From NCBI RefSeq assembly GCF_017114945.1, contig NZ_JABXKQ010000108.1:62001-126000 (forward strand): a DNA stretch of 64,000 nucleotides, read 5' to 3'. This DNA is from Nostoc sp. JL34 (GTDB taxonomy: Bacteria > Cyanobacteriota > Cyanobacteriia > Cyanobacteriales > Nostocaceae). Shown piece after piece: positions 19,449 to 29,230 of this stretch. Made by a program: the position numbers and the translations under genes. The notes under the pieces were generated by a model. That model did no database searches and had not been told where the DNA came from. It was given only the letters and a program-made list of their open reading frames with translations. Position 1 is the first letter of the stretch. Every line of letters starts with the position of its first letter.

Positions 19449-20312
19449 ATGAAAATTCAAACTGTCGGTGTTGTCGGAGCAGGTGTAATGGGAATTGGGT
19501 TAGCCCAAAACCTTGCTCAAACTGGTCATCAAGTGATTTTAGTAGATATTTCTGAAGAAATTTTGTCATCTGCTAACAAGCAAATCAGAAATAATATCCG
19601 TTTTCAAGGTTTTTTCAATAAAAACGACAAACTAGACAATCCTGACAACATTCTGCATCGAATTAAATTTTCTACGAATTATAAATTTCTTGAAGATACA
19701 GAATTTGTGATTGAAAATGTCACCGAAAAGTGGGATATTAAAAAGGGGGTATACGCACAAATTGATGCGATTTGTCCAGAAACAACTGTATTTGCGGCTA
19801 ATACATCTGCTATTCCCATTACTCGCATTGCTTCATTAACTAAGCGTGCTGATAAAGTGATTGGTATGCATTTCATGAACCCGGTTCCCATAAAGCCGAT
19901 GGTTGAAATGATTCGCGGGTATCACACATGTGATGAAACAATCTCAACAGCTAAAGAATTACTGGCTCAGATGGGTAAGGAAAGCATCCTCGTCAATGAT
20001 TCGCCAGGTTTTGTTTCTAACCGAGTTCTCATGTTGACGATTAATGAAGCAATTTTCTTACTACAAGACCAAGTTGCTTCAGTGGAAGAAGTAGATAGAA
20101 TTTTCAAAACCTGTTTTGGTCACAAAATGGGCCCCCTAGAAACTGCTGACTTAATTGGATTGGATACGATTCTTTTTTCCATCGAAGTTTTGTATGAAAG
20201 TTTCAACGACAGCAAATACAGGCCTTGTCAATTGCTGAAAAAGATGGTAGATGCCGGGTTGTATGGTCGCAAGAATGGGCAAGGTTTTTATACTTACAAT
20301 GGAGCAATTTGA
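19449..20312 (+). CDS. 3-hydroxyacyl-CoA dehydrogenase-like enzyme (FkbK/ZmaG type) of extender-unit set
   Basis: 287 residues from the ATG at 19449; a TTG at 19434 is in frame, but a GCAGGA ribosome site sits just before the ATG. The N-terminus has the NAD loop GVVGAGVMGIGLAQ; GMHFMNPVP carries the catalytic His; DSPGFVSNRV and GPLETADLIGLDT are family signatures. It heads a four-gene block with an ACP, an acyl-CoA dehydrogenase and an FkbH-like protein. In FK520 and zwittermicin biosynthesis the equivalent enzymes oxidise glyceryl-ACP towards hydroxymalonyl-ACP. That role is inferred from the block, not from this protein alone, which resembles ordinary 3-hydroxybutyryl-CoA dehydrogenases. 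Confidence 0.88.
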   Translation: MKIQTVGVVGAGVMGIGLAQNLAQTGHQVILVDISEEILSSANKQIRNNIRFQGFFNKNDKLDNPDNILHRIKFSTNYKFLEDTEFVIENVTEKWDIKKGVYAQIDAICPETTVFAANTSAIPITRIASLTKRADKVIGMHFMNPVPIKPMVEMIRGYHTCDETISTAKELLAQMGKESILVNDSPGFVSNRVLMLTINEAIFLLQDQVASVEEVDRIFKTCFGHKMGPLETADLIGLDTILFSIEVLYESFNDSKYRPCQLLKKMVDAGLYGRKNGQGFYTYNGAI

Positions 20313-20368
20313 AATTGGATATTAAAACAAACTCCCTAGTCATCCTGAAAGTCAAGGGGAATTAAAAC

Positions 20369-20620
20369 ATGTCAGAAATACAAGCAAAAATTAGAGAATT
20401 TTTGTCCCGATTTTTCCGAAATCATGATTTGCAGTTAGATGAAGATATTTTTGCACTTGGTTTTGTCAATTCCATGTTTGCTATGCAACTCGTCTTATTT
20501 ATTGAACAAGCATTTCAAATTAATATTGACAATGAAGACCTGGAGCTTGATAACTTTAGAACTATAAATTCTATGACTCGTTTAGTTGAACGCAAGACAG
20601 CTTTTGTTGCCCCAAAATGA
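20369..20620 (+). CDS. Free-standing acyl carrier protein (FkbJ/ZmaD type)
   Basis: 83 residues, the normal size for a discrete ACP. The phosphopantetheine Ser is in GFVNSMFAMQLV, the N-S-(L/M)-F-A variant typical of glyceryl/methoxymalonyl ACPs, rather than the GGDSL of the in-line carriers. An AAGGGG ribosome site precedes the ATG. It lies between the two dehydrogenases of the extender set and is the expected carrier of the glyceryl and hydroxymalonyl intermediates. Confidence 0.9.
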   Translation: MSEIQAKIREFLSRFFRNHDLQLDEDIFALGFVNSMFAMQLVLFIEQAFQINIDNEDLELDNFRTINSMTRLVERKTAFVAPK

Positions 20621-20665
20621 ACAAATATAAAATTCACAACTATTTTCAACAACCAAGTAATCATC

Positions 20666-21850
20666 ATGAAAATTGAGTTGACATCTCAACAAAAAGATGA
20701 TAAATCTAAATTTATAGGTTTCGTCAACAAAGAAGTTGTACCTCACGCAAATTCCTCCGACCAAGAAGAGTATACCTCCCCAAAACTTATAGAAAAGTTT
20801 GCTCATCAAGGATATTTGGGTGCTGTAATACCCGAAGAATTTGGTGGCAAAAATATGGATATGATCACCTATGGTCTTCTTAATGAAGAAATTGGACGAG
20901 GATGTTCTTCTTTACGGAGTTTGCTCACAGTTCATAGCATGGTTGCTTATGCTCTTTGTCGATGGGGTAATAAGTCCCAAAAAGAGTATTGGCTGCCAAA
21001 ATTATCATCTGGTGAAGTTATAGCTGCTTTTGCTTTAAGTGAACCTAACGTAGGAAGTGATGCCAAAAGCATAGAAACCACAGCAACACTTTCTGGTGAC
21101 TCTTATATTTTGAATGGACAGAAGAAATGGATTACCTACGGACAAATTGCTGATGTCTTTTTGGTATTTGCCCAATATTCGGGAAAACCTTCTGCTTTTT
21201 TGGTTGAAAAAAATAGTCCAGGACTTTTAATACAACCAATTTCGGGGATGTTGGGTGTTCGGGCTTCAATGCTCGCTCAATTAAACTTTCAGGATTGTCG
21301 AATTCCTCAAGAGAATCTGGTAGGCAGATTGGGTTTTGGTTTCTCCTATGTGGCTTCTTCTGCATTAGATTATGGAAGATATAGTGTGGCATGGGGTTCT
21401 GTAGGTATTGCTCAAGCCTGTCTAGAAGCCTGTATTCAGTACACAAGCGAACGAAAGCAGTTCGGTGTTTATTTGAAAGAACACCAATTAATTCGGCAAA
21501 TGATTACCGAGATGATAGTCAATGTCAAAGCAGCAAGATTACTGTGCTATCAAGCTGGCTATCTCAAAGAAATTGGCGACCCCAATTCCATAACAGAGAC
21601 TTCAATTGCCAAATATTTTGCATCTACAACAGCAACTCAAGTGGCAAATAATGCCGTACAAATTCATGGGGCTAATGGTTGTACTAATGAATATTCAGTT
21701 GCTAGATATTTGCGAGATGCCAAAATCATGGAAATTATTGAAGGAAGCACACAAATACAACAGATTGCCATCGCTGATTACGGTTATCAGGAGTATATAT
21801 CAAAACCTAGTTCCACCGTCAATTCTCAAAACTTACTGGCAATGATGTGA
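20666..21850 (+). CDS. Acyl-CoA dehydrogenase-like flavoenzyme (FkbI/ZmaE type)
   Basis: 394 residues, full-length acyl-CoA dehydrogenase fold. Visible signatures are ALSEPNVGSDAKSIETTA (FAD/substrate loop), QIHGANGCTNEYSVARYLRDAK, and EIIEGSTQIQ with the catalytic-Glu region near the C-terminus. In FkbI the substrate is an ACP-bound 2-hydroxy-3-carbon unit rather than an acyl-CoA. Its position between an FkbJ-like ACP and an FkbH-like protein supports the extender-unit role. The stop is 4 bases before the next ATG, so the two are probably translationally coupled. Confidence 0.9.
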   Translation: MKIELTSQQKDDKSKFIGFVNKEVVPHANSSDQEEYTSPKLIEKFAHQGYLGAVIPEEFGGKNMDMITYGLLNEEIGRGCSSLRSLLTVHSMVAYALCRWGNKSQKEYWLPKLSSGEVIAAFALSEPNVGSDAKSIETTATLSGDSYILNGQKKWITYGQIADVFLVFAQYSGKPSAFLVEKNSPGLLIQPISGMLGVRASMLAQLNFQDCRIPQENLVGRLGFGFSYVASSALDYGRYSVAWGSVGIAQACLEACIQYTSERKQFGVYLKEHQLIRQMITEMIVNVKAARLLCYQAGYLKEIGDPNSITETSIAKYFASTTATQVANNAVQIHGANGCTNEYSVARYLRDAKIMEIIEGSTQIQQIAIADYGYQEYISKPSSTVNSQNLLAMM

Positions 21851-21854
21851 GAAT

Positions 21855-22925
21855 ATGATTAGCACAAACACTGAAATTTCAAATGATCAACAAATCGATA
21901 AAAAAGTTATCAAATGTGTAGTTTGGGATTTAGATAACACGCTTTGGGATGGTATTTTATTAGAGGATGACTGTGTTTGCCTGCGAAATGAGGTAGTCGA
22001 TATTATCAAAATATTAGATGCTCGAGGTATTTTGCAGTCCATTGCCAGTAAAAATGACTATGCCAGAGCTATGGAGAAAATTCAGGAGTTTGGGCTGCAC
22101 GAATATTTTCTCTATCCTCAAATAAATTGGAACTCCAAATCAAGTTCTATTCAAGAAATTGCTAAGTCACTCAATCTTGGTATTGATGCATTTGCCTTTA
22201 TCGATGACCAATTATTTGAACTTGAAGAAGTCAATTTTGCACTTCCTGAAGTACTTTGTATTAATGTAACTGATTTAACGCATCTCTTAGATAAGCCAGA
22301 AATGAATCCTCGTTTTATTACAGAGGATTCCAAACTGAGAAGACTAATGTATATTAGTGATATTGAGCGGAATAATTCTGAAAAAGAATTTATTGGGACT
22401 CAAGATGAGTTTTTAGCTAAACTTAATATGACTTTTACTATCTCCACTGCTCAAGAAGATGATTTACAAAGAGCCGAAGAGTTAACATTAAGAACTAATC
22501 AATTAAATACAACTGGTTATACATACTCATATAACGAATTGAATCATTTCCGAAAATCTGATCAACATAAAATACTGATTGCTAGTTTAGAAGATAAATA
22601 TGGTAGTTATGGAAAAATTGGACTAGCTCTTGTGGAATGTTCAGAGCTTGTGTGGACTCTAAAACTTTTGTTGATGTCTTGTCGAGTTATGTCCAGAGGA
22701 GTCGGCACAATTATGCTAAATCATATTATGACATTGGCTAAGAACAATAATGTTCGTTTGCAGGCTGAGTTTGTTTCTAATAATCGTAATCGAATGATGT
22801 ATATATCTTATAAATTTGCAGGGTTTCAGGAAATTGATCAAAGTGGAGATTTGCTAATTTTAGAAAATGAGCTAACGCGAATACAGCCTATCCCTGAGTA
22901 TATAAAGGTCAAAGTTATAGATTAA
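21855..22925 (+). CDS. FkbH-like glyceryl-ACP-forming HAD protein
   Basis: 356 residues. The HAD phosphatase motif DLDNTLWDG is near residue 26; the lysine region ASKND and the FIDDQLFE motif follow. The C-terminal third is GNAT-like. FkbH proteins take 1,3-bisphosphoglycerate, remove phosphate and load a glyceryl unit on the dedicated ACP. With the three genes before it, this gives a set sufficient for hydroxymalonyl-ACP. An FkbG-like O-methyltransferase, needed for methoxymalonyl-ACP, is not in the window. Confidence 0.92.
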   Translation: MISTNTEISNDQQIDKKVIKCVVWDLDNTLWDGILLEDDCVCLRNEVVDIIKILDARGILQSIASKNDYARAMEKIQEFGLHEYFLYPQINWNSKSSSIQEIAKSLNLGIDAFAFIDDQLFELEEVNFALPEVLCINVTDLTHLLDKPEMNPRFITEDSKLRRLMYISDIERNNSEKEFIGTQDEFLAKLNMTFTISTAQEDDLQRAEELTLRTNQLNTTGYTYSYNELNHFRKSDQHKILIASLEDKYGSYGKIGLALVECSELVWTLKLLLMSCRVMSRGVGTIMLNHIMTLAKNNNVRLQAEFVSNNRNRMMYISYKFAGFQEIDQSGDLLILENELTRIQPIPEYIKVKVID

Positions 22926-22963
22926 AAAGCATTGCTAGTTCTCGTAGTTTGATAGGGGGGATT

Positions 22964-25900
22964 ATGGATATAAAAAAAGATGAAATTTTCAAACGACGGT
23001 CAAAGCTTTCGCTCGCTCAAAAGGAGCTTCTCCAAAAGCGATTGCGCGGTGAAATCGACTCTCACTCTCAATTAGAGGTTATTTCAAAACGTTCTCAAAT
23101 TAGTCCTGCTCCCCTATCCTTTGCTCAACAACGGCTGTGGTTTCTCCAACAGTTAGATCCTAGCAATCCTTACTACAGTGAACTAGCATGTGTACAGCTT
23201 GTAGGTGCGCTTAACGTGGATGCGTTAGAGCGAAGTTTCAATGAGATTGTGCGACGCCATGAAGCGTTACGTACTACTTTTGAGATAGTTGAAGAACGAG
23301 CAGTTCAGATTATTCATCCTACTGTAACTGTTACTCTGCCACTGGTAAACTTGCTCTCGATGCCAGAAGTGGAAAGACATGCACAAGTTGAGCGGTTAAC
23401 AACAGAGATAGCTGAAAAACCTTTTGATTTAGTGACTGGCCCGTTGCTGCGAGTCATGCTGCTACAAACAGGTGTCGAAGAATACTTGCTGCTGTTCACG
23501 ATTCACCACATTGCCGTTGATGGTTGGTCTATAGGAGTGTTAATCCGTGAATTAGCAGTACTGTATGAAGCCTTTTCCACCAGCAAAATATCTCCCCTCC
23601 CTGATATCTCTATTCAATACGCAGACTTTGCTATTTGGCAGCGTCAGTGGCTACAAGGCGAATTACAAAAGACGCAACTTAATTATTGGAAGCAACAATT
23701 GGCAAATGCTTCTACTTTGGCTTTGCCCACAGATCGCCCACGGCCAGCAGTCCAAAGCTTTCGAGGCGCAGTTGCTTCTTTTGAGTTATCAGCAAGCCTA
23801 ACTGATATGCTCAGATCCCTGAGCAATCGGGAAGGAGTAACCTTATTTATGACGCTACTGGGAGCATTTCAAGCTTTACTGTACCGTTACACAGGGCAAG
23901 AAGACATCTGTGTTGGCTCCCCAATTGCTAACCGCAACCAAAGTGAGATTCAAGGGCTGATTGGTTTTTTTGTCAACACCCTTGTGCTGCGGACTTATCT
24001 TTCTGGTAATCCAAGTTTTTTAGAATTGTTGAATAGAGTCCGCGAGGTGTGTGTGGGTGCATACGCTCATGCAGATATACCTTTCGAGCAATTAGTGGAA
24101 GAACTTCAGCCAGATAGAAATCTCAGTCATATGCCCTTGTTTCAGGTAATGTTTGCTTGGCAGGAAGACACTCAAAAGGAACTGACACTACCTGGTTTGA
24201 CTCTAAATTGGCTCCCGACACACGGTCAGACTGCCAAATTTGATTTAACTCTGCATATAGTGAACGCAGAGCCAGAGTTGAGGGGCTGCTTAGAATACGA
24301 CATCGACTTGTTTAATGCTGAAACAATTACTCGGATAGTAGAGCATTTTTGTACTTTGCTAGAAGGGATTGTTGCAAATCCACAAGCAAGATTATCTGAC
24401 TTACCACTATTAACGGCAGATGAGTTACATCAGCAGCTAGTGGAGTGGAATAACACTCAGGTTGAATATCCTCAACAACAATGTATTCATCAGTTGTTTG
24501 AAGCGCAAGTAGAACGCACGCCTGATGCAGTAGCAGTAGTATTTGAGGATAAACAACTAACCTACTACGAACTGAATGCTAGAGCAAATCAACTAGCGCA
24601 CTATCTGAAAAAGCTGGGCGTGGAACCAGAGGTATTAGTCGGGATTTGTGTAGAGCGATCGCTTGATATGGTCATCGGTCTATTAGCCATCCTTAAAGCT
24701 GGTGGTGCTTATGTACCGCTAGACCCTAGTTATCCTTTAGAACGCTTGGCTTATATGTTAGAAGACTCCCAACCAAAAGTCTTATTAACACAACAGCAGC
24801 TAGTAGAAAGTCTACCAGATCACAAAATTAAAGTAATTTGCATTGATCGCTATTGGAAACTAATAGCCGATGAAAATACACAAAATCCTGTGTGTAACAT
24901 CACTTGCGATAACCTTGCTTATGTTATCTACACTTCTGGTTCTACAGGTAAACCCAAAGGAGCAATGCTTCCGCACCATGCAATTTGCAATCACATGTTC
25001 TGGATGCAATCAGAATTCCCCCTCACACAAGTAGATAAAGTCCTACAAAAAACTCCCTTTAGCTTTGATGCTTCAGTTTGGGAATTTTACGCACCTTTGT
25101 TGGTAGGGGCACAATTGGTTATGGCTCGACCAGGGGGACATCAGGACAGTGATTATCTAATTCAAGCAATTATCGAGCAGCACATTACTACTCTTCAGCT
25201 CGTTCCGTCCTTGCTGCAAATGCTTTTAGCTCATGGTGGTATTGAGAATTGTCAATCTCTCAAACGTGTCTTTTGCGGGGGTGAGGCTTTGCCTGTTGCC
25301 CTTCAAGAACGCTTCTTTGCTAATTTAGATGCAGAATTGCATAATCTTTATGGCCCTACTGAAACTTGTATCGATGTAATATCCTGGACTTGCAAGCGCG
25401 GTATTAATCAACAAGTTGTTCCCATTGGTCGCCCGATCGCTAATACGCAAATATATCTATTAGACAGTAGAGGACAACCTGTTCCCGTAGGCATACCCGG
25501 AGAACTGCACATCAGCAGCGAACAACTAGCAAGAGGCTACCTCAACCGCCCAGAACTGACTGCGGAAAAATTCATTCCTAATCCCTTTGGAGATCAATTG
25601 GGAGTACGCCTTTATAAAACTGGTGATTTAGCCCGCTATTTACCGAATGGAGACATTGAATATTTGGGTCGCATTGACAACCAAATAAAAATACGAGGAT
25701 TCCGCATTGAATTGGGGGAAATTGAAACTGTTATAAATCAACACCCCCTTGTAGAAAAAACTGTAGTTGTAGTTCGCTCAGATTTAGTAAATTCTCAACG
25801 TTTAATAGCCTATGTAGTCCCAATATCTGAGCAAATGCCAACAATTGCTGAACTACGTGGCTTTTTAGAGATAAAGCTACCAAAATATATGGTTCCAGCA

Positions 25901-27694
25901 GCTTTTGTGATGCTAGAGACGTTACCATTAACACCTAATGGAAAGGTAGATCGTAATGCACTACCTGCACCTGATACAGCAAGACCTGAATTAGACAAAG
26001 AGCTAGTAGCACCTCGTAATTTTGTAGAAGCCAAGCTGGCTGAAATTTGGGCAGGAGTGCTTGGTGTGGATAAAGTAGGTATTTTCGATAACTTTTTTGA
26101 GTTAGGTGGAGATTCCATCCTTGCCATTGTAGTTATCACCAGAGCTAACAAGGCTGGCCTACAATTGACCACTAAACAGTTATTTCAACATCAAACAGTT
26201 GCTGATTTGGCAACTGTAGCAGTTACGAAAAAGGTCTATCAAGCTGAACAAGGACTGATCACAGGTTTAACCTCTTTCACACCAATCCAGTACTGGTTTT
26301 TTGAACAGAATCTACTCGAACCCCACCACTGGAACCAAGCAGTCTTACTAGAAGTTAAACAAATTCTTGACCTAGCTGTATTAGAAAAATCTTTACAGCA
26401 ACTACTGTTACATCATGATGCTCTCCGCTTGCGATTCGAGCAAACGGAGTCTGGCTGGCAGCAAGTTATAGCTAGCCCTGATGTAGAAGTCCCCTTGATA
26501 CACTTGGATTTTTCTGTCTTGTCAGAAAGCGAACAAGAACTAGCCATCGAAGCAGCTGCCACCAAATTACAAGCTAGTCTTAATATCTCAGCAGGCCCAT
26601 TGATGCAAGTTGCTCTATTTAACTTAGGGCAGCGATCAAGTCGTCTGCTGATACTCATCCACCATTTAGCCGTAGATGGCGTTTCTTGGCGAATTTTACT
26701 GGAGGACTTGGAAACAGCATACCAACTGATGAACCAAGGCAAGAAAGTGCAACTGTCGGCAAAGACAACTTCGTTTAAATACTGGTCGGAATGTCTACAG
26801 GAATATGCACAATCAGCTACTCTCCAGCAACAATGGGACTATTGGCTGAGAGAGTCTTGGCAAAAAATTGCTCCTTTGCCAGTCGATTTTTCTGACGGCG
26901 ACAATACAGTGGCTTCGGCTCAGAATATCTCAATTTTTTTGACTGGGGAACAGACTCAAGTCTTGCTAAAAGAAGTACCAAAAGCTTACAATACACAAAT
27001 TAACGATGTCTTGCTCACGGCACTAGTACAAGCTTTTTCTCAATGGACTGGCAGTAATTCCCTATTACTAGCTCTGGAAGGTCATGGGCGGGAAGAGATT
27101 TTTGATAATGTCGATTTGTCGCGCACAGTAGGTTGGTTTACATCTATTTTTCCTGTGCTGTTAGATTTTGGAAAAATCTCTCATCCCGTAGAAGCTTTGA
27201 AATTGATAAAAGAGCAGCTGCGGAGCATTCCAAATAAGGGGATGGGCTATGGTGTCTTACGTTACCTTAGTAAGGATACTGCCAGAGTAGAGTCACTGCG
27301 ATCGCTTCCACAAGCTGAGGTGGTCTTCAATTATCTAGGTCAGTTCGATCAAACATTTTCCGACTCATCAATATTTAAAATCTCTCAAGGTTCCCAAGGA
27401 CAAACGCGCAGCCTTTGCAACCGCGAGACCTATATGCTCAATATCAACGCTTTGGTAGTTAATAACCAGTTGAGAGTGGATTGGACGTACAGCGAAAAAA
27501 TACATCGACGAAGCACTATTGAACGATTAGCGCAAGGGTTTGTAGAAGCGTTGCAAATACTCATGACTCATTGTCATTCTCCTGAAGTCGGAGGATATAC
27601 ACCTTCTGACTTTCCAGAAGCAGACTTCAATCAACAAGACCTTGATCGGTTTTTAGGGAAAATCAACCGAGGGAGTAAAAATAAAACACTATGA
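22964..27694 (+). CDS. NRPS module C-A(Gln-like)-PCP-E
   Basis: 1576 residues from the ATG at 22964, chosen over an in-frame TTG at 22949 because AGGGGGG lies directly before it. C domain ~45-480 with intact HHIAVDGWS (H181-H182). A domain ~490-1000; specificity residues read D-A-W-Q-F-G-L-I-D, which I recall as a Gln-type code. PCP with S1051 in GGDSIL, the D-variant seen before epimerases. E domain ~1090-1560 with HHLAVDGVSWRILLEDL (H1233) and EGHGRE, both canonical, so the residue is predicted D-Gln. The stop overlaps the next start (ATGA). This carrier-E tail is homologous to the end of the PKS protein at 38210. Confidence 0.94.
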   Translation: MDIKKDEIFKRRSKLSLAQKELLQKRLRGEIDSHSQLEVISKRSQISPAPLSFAQQRLWFLQQLDPSNPYYSELACVQLVGALNVDALERSFNEIVRRHEALRTTFEIVEERAVQIIHPTVTVTLPLVNLLSMPEVERHAQVERLTTEIAEKPFDLVTGPLLRVMLLQTGVEEYLLLFTIHHIAVDGWSIGVLIRELAVLYEAFSTSKISPLPDISIQYADFAIWQRQWLQGELQKTQLNYWKQQLANASTLALPTDRPRPAVQSFRGAVASFELSASLTDMLRSLSNREGVTLFMTLLGAFQALLYRYTGQEDICVGSPIANRNQSEIQGLIGFFVNTLVLRTYLSGNPSFLELLNRVREVCVGAYAHADIPFEQLVEELQPDRNLSHMPLFQVMFAWQEDTQKELTLPGLTLNWLPTHGQTAKFDLTLHIVNAEPELRGCLEYDIDLFNAETITRIVEHFCTLLEGIVANPQARLSDLPLLTADELHQQLVEWNNTQVEYPQQQCIHQLFEAQVERTPDAVAVVFEDKQLTYYELNARANQLAHYLKKLGVEPEVLVGICVERSLDMVIGLLAILKAGGAYVPLDPSYPLERLAYMLEDSQPKVLLTQQQLVESLPDHKIKVICIDRYWKLIADENTQNPVCNITCDNLAYVIYTSGSTGKPKGAMLPHHAICNHMFWMQSEFPLTQVDKVLQKTPFSFDASVWEFYAPLLVGAQLVMARPGGHQDSDYLIQAIIEQHITTLQLVPSLLQMLLAHGGIENCQSLKRVFCGGEALPVALQERFFANLDAELHNLYGPTETCIDVISWTCKRGINQQVVPIGRPIANTQIYLLDSRGQPVPVGIPGELHISSEQLARGYLNRPELTAEKFIPNPFGDQLGVRLYKTGDLARYLPNGDIEYLGRIDNQIKIRGFRIELGEIETVINQHPLVEKTVVVVRSDLVNSQRLIAYVVPISEQMPTIAELRGFLEIKLPKYMVPAAFVMLETLPLTPNGKVDRNALPAPDTARPELDKELVAPRNFVEAKLAEIWAGVLGVDKVGIFDNFFELGGDSILAIVVITRANKAGLQLTTKQLFQHQTVADLATVAVTKKVYQAEQGLITGLTSFTPIQYWFFEQNLLEPHHWNQAVLLEVKQILDLAVLEKSLQQLLLHHDALRLRFEQTESGWQQVIASPDVEVPLIHLDFSVLSESEQELAIEAAATKLQASLNISAGPLMQVALFNLGQRSSRLLILIHHLAVDGVSWRILLEDLETAYQLMNQGKKVQLSAKTTSFKYWSECLQEYAQSATLQQQWDYWLRESWQKIAPLPVDFSDGDNTVASAQNISIFLTGEQTQVLLKEVPKAYNTQINDVLLTALVQAFSQWTGSNSLLLALEGHGREEIFDNVDLSRTVGWFTSIFPVLLDFGKISHPVEALKLIKEQLRSIPNKGMGYGVLRYLSKDTARVESLRSLPQAEVVFNYLGQFDQTFSDSSIFKISQGSQGQTRSLCNRETYMLNINALVVNNQLRVDWTYSEKIHRRSTIERLAQGFVEALQILMTHCHSPEVGGYTPSDFPEADFNQQDLDRFLGKINRGSKNKTL

Positions 27695-29112
27695 AAGAAG
27701 ATATTCAAGATATATACCCACTATCTCCAATACAGCATGGTATGCTGTTTCACGGTTTGCACACTCCAGAAATGGGATTATATCATTCACAGTTTGTCTA
27801 CACTTTTAGTGGCAATCTGAACGTTGTTGCTTTTAAATACGCTTGGCAGCAAGTAGCAACTCAACACACAATCTTGCGTACCAGCTTCTATTGGGAAGAA
27901 TTGGATAAACCATTACAAGTTGTGCATCGGCAAGTAGAAGTACCTGTAGAGTACCAGGATTGGCAGGAACTCGATCCATTAGAACAACAAGAGCGTTTAA
28001 AGTCTTTTATCAACAGCGATCGCTTGCGGCGGTTTGATTTTTCCCAAGCACCTCTAATGCGTGTGGCTGTAATCCAGATTCAAGAAGATGTTTATTATCT
28101 TGTTTGGAGTAGCAACCTAATCATTCTCGATGGTTGGTCATATCCATTGGTATTAAATGATGTGATTGAAATTTATGAAGCATATTGTCGGGGTCAAGAT
28201 GCACCCTTAGCAGACGGCAGTTGTTTTAAAGACTACATCAAATGGTTGAAACAGCAGGATTTATCCAAAGCAGAGGAATTTTGGCGACAGCAACTCAATG
28301 AAGTAAAAGAGCCTACTCCCCTAACTAACCTATACTCAAACAACTTGTCCAATTTAGAAGAACGCTACGAGGATATACAAATCAGTCTATCGGAAGCAAC
28401 TACAAGAAATCTAGATTTATTAGCAAGACAGCATCACCTGACTATGAATACAATAGTTCAGGGAGTTTGGGCCATACTCCTTAGTCACTACAGTGGCAAA
28501 AAAGATGTAACTTATGGCTGTACTACTTCTGGTCGCCCAGTAGATTTAGAGCGATCGGAGTCAATGGTAGGGGAAATGGTTAATACCTTACCAGTCCACA
28601 TCAAGATAGATTTGGAGGAGTATTTATTACCTTGGCTTCAGCAATTACAAACTAAATTGATAGAAGTTCGAGAGTATGAGTATTCTCCACTGGTAGATAT
28701 TCAAAAGTGCAGTAAAGTACTGGGTAATGTGCCTTTGTTTGAGAGCTTTGTGGTGTTCGAGAACCAAAAAACAGGCAAGTTTCTGCAAGAATGGGGAAGT
28801 CTAAACATCTCTGAGCAAACTAGCTATTACAAAACAAACTATCCTCTAAATATAGTTGGGTATCCTGGCTCAGAACTGACGATTGGAATTAATTATGATT
28901 TTCGCCGCTTTGATGCAGCAGCAATAATTAATATATTGGAGCATTTCAAAATATTGCTCGAAGGTATAGTAACGAATCCTAAAGTGCGTCTTCAGGAGTT
29001 ATTGTTGCTTACGGAGCAAAAACCCCATATTAAATTATTAATGTTAGAAAAAGAAATGTCATTGGATTTCGATTCTATCTTGAACACTTCAATGGCTAAT
29101 ACAATACTTTAA
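27691..29112 (+). CDS. Free-standing condensation-like domain lacking the HHxxxDG histidines
   Basis: 473 residues, a complete C-domain fold and nothing else. The opening IYPLSPIQHGMLFH is of the type that follows epimerases (DCL). At the active site the HHxxxDG motif reads N142-L143-IILD147-G, so both histidines are gone while DGWS remains. Its paralogue at 44287 has the intact HHITTDG. It follows an E domain and precedes a protein that begins with half a C domain. It may be non-catalytic (a scaffold or gate), or the condensation may be done elsewhere. A single-exon frameshift does not explain it, since gene ends and ribosome sites are clean. Confidence 0.88.
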   Translation: MKEDIQDIYPLSPIQHGMLFHGLHTPEMGLYHSQFVYTFSGNLNVVAFKYAWQQVATQHTILRTSFYWEELDKPLQVVHRQVEVPVEYQDWQELDPLEQQERLKSFINSDRLRRFDFSQAPLMRVAVIQIQEDVYYLVWSSNLIILDGWSYPLVLNDVIEIYEAYCRGQDAPLADGSCFKDYIKWLKQQDLSKAEEFWRQQLNEVKEPTPLTNLYSNNLSNLEERYEDIQISLSEATTRNLDLLARQHHLTMNTIVQGVWAILLSHYSGKKDVTYGCTTSGRPVDLERSESMVGEMVNTLPVHIKIDLEEYLLPWLQQLQTKLIEVREYEYSPLVDIQKCSKVLGNVPLFESFVVFENQKTGKFLQEWGSLNISEQTSYYKTNYPLNIVGYPGSELTIGINYDFRRFDAAAIINILEHFKILLEGIVTNPKVRLQELLLLTEQKPHIKLLMLEKEMSLDFDSILNTSMANTIL

Positions 29113-29230
29113 AAGTGACAAATAAATATTTTGCAATCAGTTAATTTGATTTTGTCTATTATCAATAAATCTGGTTACAAATATTAAATTTATATATTTA
29201 TTTTATTACTTAGTCTACAAGGAAAGAAGC

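Noticed and set aside
21132-21845. Alternative open frames over the acyl-CoA dehydrogenase gene
   Set aside because: The conserved dehydrogenase frame accounts for the region; the others have no domain signal.
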